Source: Rhodamnia argentea (Eukaryota > Streptophyta > Magnoliopsida > Myrtales > Myrtaceae). Taken from it: a stretch of 64,000 nt of DNA. The position numbers and the translations under genes are program-made. Positions 59,956 through 64,000 of the stretch are shown one piece after another (the first letter of the stretch is position 1; each line of letters starts with the position of its first letter). The stretch lies in contig NC_063155.1 in NCBI RefSeq assembly GCF_020921035.1, positions 5,441,001 through 5,505,000 on the forward strand, in the 5' to 3' direction. The notes below the pieces were generated by a model. It had not been told where the DNA came from. It ran no database searches and saw nothing but the letters and a program-made list of their open reading frames with translations.

Positions 59956-60791
59956 CTGAAAACAAAGCCATTAAAGGTACTTTGTGCTGTGAGGTCAGTA
60001 GTGTTTCAGGCAAGTGCAGATATCTACTGTCCATATGCTAATTTGCAGGCTTTATTTCAAGAGTCAATGACTCATTGAGGTATTCCTTACCATTTTAGCC
60101 CAAAGTTTGCAGAATTAAGAACTTACTCTAAGCACATAGTCAATTACAGTAATCCAGCCAAAATTTTGATGAAACAAAGGGAAGTTTATGCGAGATGGCC
60201 CTTCTTCTTGATAGCATTGGTCTCGCCCTAGCTCCGGTTATTCGCTGTTAAAAAATTCTTGTAAACGAAAACAACTCACCGTCGTGCTAATTATACATCG
60301 GTGGATGTAGAATGTCAAGACAAAATCATTTCCTAGATGAACGACAAAGTTCACTTCAACAACGAGAAAGTGCTTCTGAACTCATTTTGATGTAAAACAG
60401 AGGATCAGACGAACGAAATTGAATCCAACAAAATTAGGGAAGTCAATAGTCACATAGCTGAACGGAAAATCACGATTATCGTTTTAGAATCAAACAGAAT
60501 CCTCACTCGCAACCTACACTCTGTTTCGCTCTTACTTACGTTGTTTCTCGATTATTCGGAACCAGGGGTCATCTGCTCTTCGCCTCTGTAGATCAACGAG
60601 AAACACAAGCCGAAACTCGGAATCAATCGTCTTTGCGATCAACTCACGGAGAAGACAGGAATCGAAATCCGCGGAGATAGCGGAAGTCACTCGAGAGACG
60701 AGGTCATCTTCGCGCGACGATCGGCGAGAAATTCCTCCGCGTCTGTGCGATCGCAGGCTTGGTTTGCCTCCGTGAAGGAGAGGCTTTCAAA

Positions 60792-60847
60792 TTTTTGGCG
60801 GATGGGAAATCAGAAAGTGGAGCGTGTTTATATATAAATGGCGGGAA
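60792..60847 (-). promoter_or_regulatory. E2F/TATA promoter-like cluster upstream of the DMC1-like relic
   Basis: On the minus strand the order is TTCCCGCC (60847..60840, a canonical E2F core), then TTTATATATAAA as a TATA box, then CCGCCAAAAA (60801..60792, a second E2F-like site). E2F sites mark S-phase and recombination genes. The promoter looks better preserved than the coding region it faces. Confidence 0.5.
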
Positions 60848-60849
60848 GC

Positions 60850-62040
60850 GGGATTGATTCGAGCTGGGAAATTGTTTAATATCCGCTATTCGATTTTTTT
60901 TTTTTTTCTTCTTCTTCTGTTTAGAGAAAAAAATATTTAATTGAGTTTTATGAATTTACGAGATCCATTTCTATAAGAGCGAGAGAGAAAATTCGGTTTC
61001 TTTTTTACTTTTCGCGTCGAGTAACCCCAATTCAATTTATCATGGACCCGCAATTCGAGTAAACGGAGTTCGGTTTCATACTCACATCGATCCCGCTAAG
61101 TTTATAATTTGCCCATAATGTTTACTGAGTAATTTTTTTTTAGAAAGAGAAAAATTAGTATGCATCGTGATATACTCTTTGCTGGAATGCACAGTACTCA
61201 AACTCCACGGCCAACTATCTTAAAATCGTATGAGAATACGAACCAACGATTAAGCCATTTGGAACACGGGTCTTGTCGGGAGCGGTCGTGCTTGCATAGG
61301 CTGACTCGTTTCCTAGCACTTACGACTTTGTGATTCAGTAAATGGCGACGGACATGGAGCATATTTGATTTATTGCTTTAATGTATGAAAATTTGATTTT
61401 TATCTAGTATTGAACCTTTCCTCTCCGAGTAGTACGCAAATCAGACTATACAATTAAATTCATTTGGCAATCTCTTACATGTATTTTCCTAAAAGAATTA
61501 TTCTATTACGCAACTTTTTGGATTTATACATAATGAGGAGGAGATTTAACTGCCTAGATATCACTATATATTAATCCTTGGTTTCACATAAACACGTGAA
61601 AAAAACCATTTATAAGAATCTCGAGCTCTTGTAATTATTCAAATCAAAGAATCATTTTTGCGATAACGAGAAATGCAAACCTCTTTTTGTTTCGGACATT
61701 GCTAGCATAATCGCGTGAGAATAATAAAATTTTATGCGCTAGAAATTCTTAAAAATATGGACTCCATTATGATTTTTAATTATTTATTTTTTACGACTCA
61801 AAATAAGCTGTTAATAAAAACAAAATTTTTGTTCGAAGAAACGCAGGACTCATTGGGCAGCTTAAAAGCAAAACAAAAAGCCGACACGTTTTAATTTTTC
61901 TTAGCTTTCGGGCAAACGTAATAATGAGATAGAATTGCCAAGGTCCTTTGCAAAAACCCAAAACTACCGCCCCTTCGCTCTTCTTCGCGCCTCGCTGCTG
62001 CTGCTTCTTCTTCTTCATAACCCGCACAAACCACACCTGA
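60850..62040. other. Intergenic stretch, no gene seen
   Basis: AT-rich. Short ORFs near its right end and on the opposite strand of the PORR leader have no family features. Confidence 0.4.
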
Positions 62041-62263
62041 AATCCAATTGGCTTCTGTTGAAGTCAAAACTGGTGCTGATCGAGTGACCCAAGGAGGTGG
62101 TAATCGCCCATTTATGGTGGTCTTCTCGAATGTTTTCGTTTTGGGGTCTTGTCTTCCCTCTTTCTGTTGCGCGCAAGCTGTTTGATGTCTGTCTTGACTG
62201 AGAGGCATTTGTTTTTTCTTGCGCTTGTTTCTTGGACTTGGAGCAAAGCATTAGCATCTTGAG

Positions 62264-63661
62264 ATGACCCGTCTTCAATTCGTTTTTGAATCCGTAGCTT
62301 CCTCGAATGAATGGAGCGCGACAAGGCAGTGTGGATGCATTGTCACCTCCCTAGTGCGTTTGCCTACCCTGAGACGAAATTGGAGTCTTGGCGAGGTTTT
62401 ATTTAACTGTTTGCAGCGGAGATTCATGACCACCAGCAAGAGAGTGCAAGATAGGAGCAAAAACAAGAGGGTCCATCATCTCGAAATCGCCACCGAGAAG
62501 CATAAAGTGGTGTCTAAGGTGTTGGTTTTGATGGAAATGTTGAAGAAGGAACCGGAAATGATAATCCCCGTTAGGTCGGTGGATCGATACCGGCAACAAA
62601 TTAACTTGCCCAAGCCACACAGTATAGTGGATTTTATTCGGAAGTCGCCGAAACTATTTGAGTTGTATAAGGATCAGAAGGGCGTATTGTGGTGTGGAAT
62701 GACTAAAGAAGGTGAGGACTTGTTAGAGGAAGAGGAGAGATTGATTAGGGAACACTCAGGCATGGCTGCTGAATACGTGACTAGGATGTTGATGATGTCG
62801 GTAGATAAACGGCTTCCACTGGACAAAATTGCGCATTTCAGGAGAGAGTTTGGTTTGCCAGCCGATTTTAGGAGCAAGTGGGTACACGAGTACCCACAGC
62901 ACTTCAAAGTGGTTAAATCTCCAGATGAAGTTGATTATCTCGAGCTCGTAGAGTGGAATCCTGCTTGGGCTATCACAGAGTTGGAGAAATCCGTATTGGG
63001 GGGATCAGAGTCTGTCTCTCGTACTCCAGGGTTGCTTTCCCTATCTTTCCCCTTGAAGTTTCCTGCCGGTTACAAAAAGGTGTATAGATATGGAGGGAAG
63101 ATTGAGCACTTTCAGAAAAGGTCTTACTTATCTCCTTATGCTGATGCACGTGGCCTACAAGCTGGATCAAAAGAATTCGATAAGAGGGCCGTTGCGGTGA
63201 TGCATGAGCTACTTAGCTTCACAATGGAAAAGAGGTTGGTAACAGATCACCTCACCCACTTTCGACGAGAATTCATGATGCCTCAGAAGCTGATGAGACT
63301 CCTGCTGAAGCATTTGGGCATTTTCTACGTCTCTGAGAGGGGGAAGAGGTTCAGCGTGTTCTTGACAGGAGCTTATGAAGGTGTGGAGCTGATTCAGAAA
63401 TGTCCACTGGTTATTTGGAAGGAAAAGGTCCTAAGCCTTATTGGTTATAGAGGGAGGAAGAAAAAGATAGAAACTTTTACAGACTTATCGGATATGGAAG
63501 ATAATGGTGTGCTTGAGGGCGGCTCTGAGGATGAAGGGATCCCTATGCAGCTTGATCAAGGAGAATCCATCAGTGAATTGAAGGATATTGCAATGGGGGA
63601 CAGCCCCTTCATGGATATAAGTGAAATTGACAATGTATACAGGCCTGATGATTCATTCTAA
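62264..63661 (+). CDS. PORR domain protein (plant organelle RNA recognition; WTF1/RPD1 type)
   Basis: Single-exon gene of 465 aa. PORR proteins bind group II introns or other organellar RNA and promote splicing in plastids or mitochondria. The N-terminal ~55 residues are Arg/Ser-rich and low in acid, as in a mitochondrial or plastid presequence. The PORR domain follows (about 65-390). Visible landmarks are KHKVVSKVLVLMEMLKKEPE, VDFIRKSPKLFELY, MMSVDKRLPLDKIAHFRREF then GLP, KVVKSPDEVDYLELVEWN, and near the end MHELLSFTMEKRLVTDHLTH then FRREF. An acidic C-terminal tail ends YRPDDSF. The first Met was chosen; Met55 (MTTSKRV) is downstream of the likely targeting sequence. A copy of the 3' end lies at 57.0-57.5 kb. 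Confidence 0.92.
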   Translation: MTRLQFVFESVASSNEWSATRQCGCIVTSLVRLPTLRRNWSLGEVLFNCLQRRFMTTSKRVQDRSKNKRVHHLEIATEKHKVVSKVLVLMEMLKKEPEMIIPVRSVDRYRQQINLPKPHSIVDFIRKSPKLFELYKDQKGVLWCGMTKEGEDLLEEEERLIREHSGMAAEYVTRMLMMSVDKRLPLDKIAHFRREFGLPADFRSKWVHEYPQHFKVVKSPDEVDYLELVEWNPAWAITELEKSVLGGSESVSRTPGLLSLSFPLKFPAGYKKVYRYGGKIEHFQKRSYLSPYADARGLQAGSKEFDKRAVAVMHELLSFTMEKRLVTDHLTHFRREFMMPQKLMRLLLKHLGIFYVSERGKRFSVFLTGAYEGVELIQKCPLVIWKEKVLSLIGYRGRKKKIETFTDLSDMEDNGVLEGGSEDEGIPMQLDQGESISELKDIAMGDSPFMDISEIDNVYRPDDSF

Positions 63662-64000
63662 GGTCATATGTCCTTGTTTGAGCTATCAAGATAACTTGCT
63701 TTTTCAGTCTCCTCACAAGTTCAAAGTTTAAGTATTTGCTGTATATACTTAATTACACATACTCGCATTTACATCTATGAAGGAAACCAATAACGGACCG
63801 ATGCAGCTCATTCCTCATAAGTCCTAAGTATTGCCTCTTGAAGTCCTGAACTGAATGATTCAGAAAAAGAATATGTGCGGATGATGCTTTTGGCAACTCT
63901 CAGCTCGCCTTGGTGCCAGTAAGGACATTAGAAGCAATCTACATATTTGACCAGTTCAATCCAGGTTATTGGTCCGATTTAATGAGTGCTGCAAGCCAAA
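63662..64000 (+). other. 3' flank of the PORR gene
   Basis: Probable 3' UTR, matched by the fragment at 57240-57480 for roughly its first 240 bases. No other feature before the window ends. Confidence 0.5.

Overview
The window is nuclear DNA of a flowering plant, almost certainly a eudicot. It has AT-rich intergenic DNA, short GT-AG introns, typical plant families (early light-induced proteins, a PORR protein, a TSJT1-like protein) and dense DNA transposons. I cannot name the species; no organelle or bacterial sequence is visible.

Layout. (1) 1-9.3 kb: a minus-strand tandem array of three early light-induced protein (ELIP) genes. Copy A runs off the left edge, copy B is a decayed pseudogene with a solo LTR in its 3' flank, and copy C is intact. 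(2) 11.3-15.5 kb: a broken aldo-keto reductase (AKR) copy and a detached copy of an AKR 3' flank. (3) 15.5-30.5 kb: a CACTA (En/Spm) DNA transposon of about 15.0 kb with matching 5'-CACTACAAAAAAACAC ends and arrays of a TTAGCGACGAA/TTCGTCGCTAA motif. It carries a Tnp2-type transposase gene with one in-frame TGA, an intact second gene of the plant Ptta/En/Spm (Transposase_24) type, and captured exons of the host gene for the large subunit of TFIIA. (4) 31.8-35.7 kb: an intact seven-exon AKR gene with a Harbinger-like element in intron 5. A LINE fragment lies upstream. (5) 37.7-46.4 kb: a 20-exon GPI ethanolamine phosphate transferase 3 (PIG-O) gene. (6) 46.9-48.1 kb: two MITE-like elements. (7) 49.3-52.1 kb: a p24 (emp24/GOLD) cargo receptor gene. 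(8) 54.7-56.7 kb: a TSJT1/aluminium-induced-like gene (DUF3700, YGL and LRDR motifs) behind a cluster of G-boxes. (9) 57-60.8 kb: a fragment of the PORR gene 3' end, then a DMC1/RAD51-like relic with an E2F/TATA promoter. (10) 62.3-63.7 kb: a single-exon PORR organellar RNA-binding protein gene.

The host genes look like independent single-copy loci, not a pathway cluster. The two duplicated families (ELIP and AKR) each have one copy that is clearly open and at least one that is broken. They give internal empty-site comparisons that date several insertions as younger than the duplications. The most notable object is the CACTA element. It appears recently active, has an extra motif array between its two transposase genes, and carries the C-terminal TFIIA exons in the same orientation as its own genes.

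All exon coordinates were read by eye from splice signals, reading frame and recalled family sequences. No alignment or search was run.
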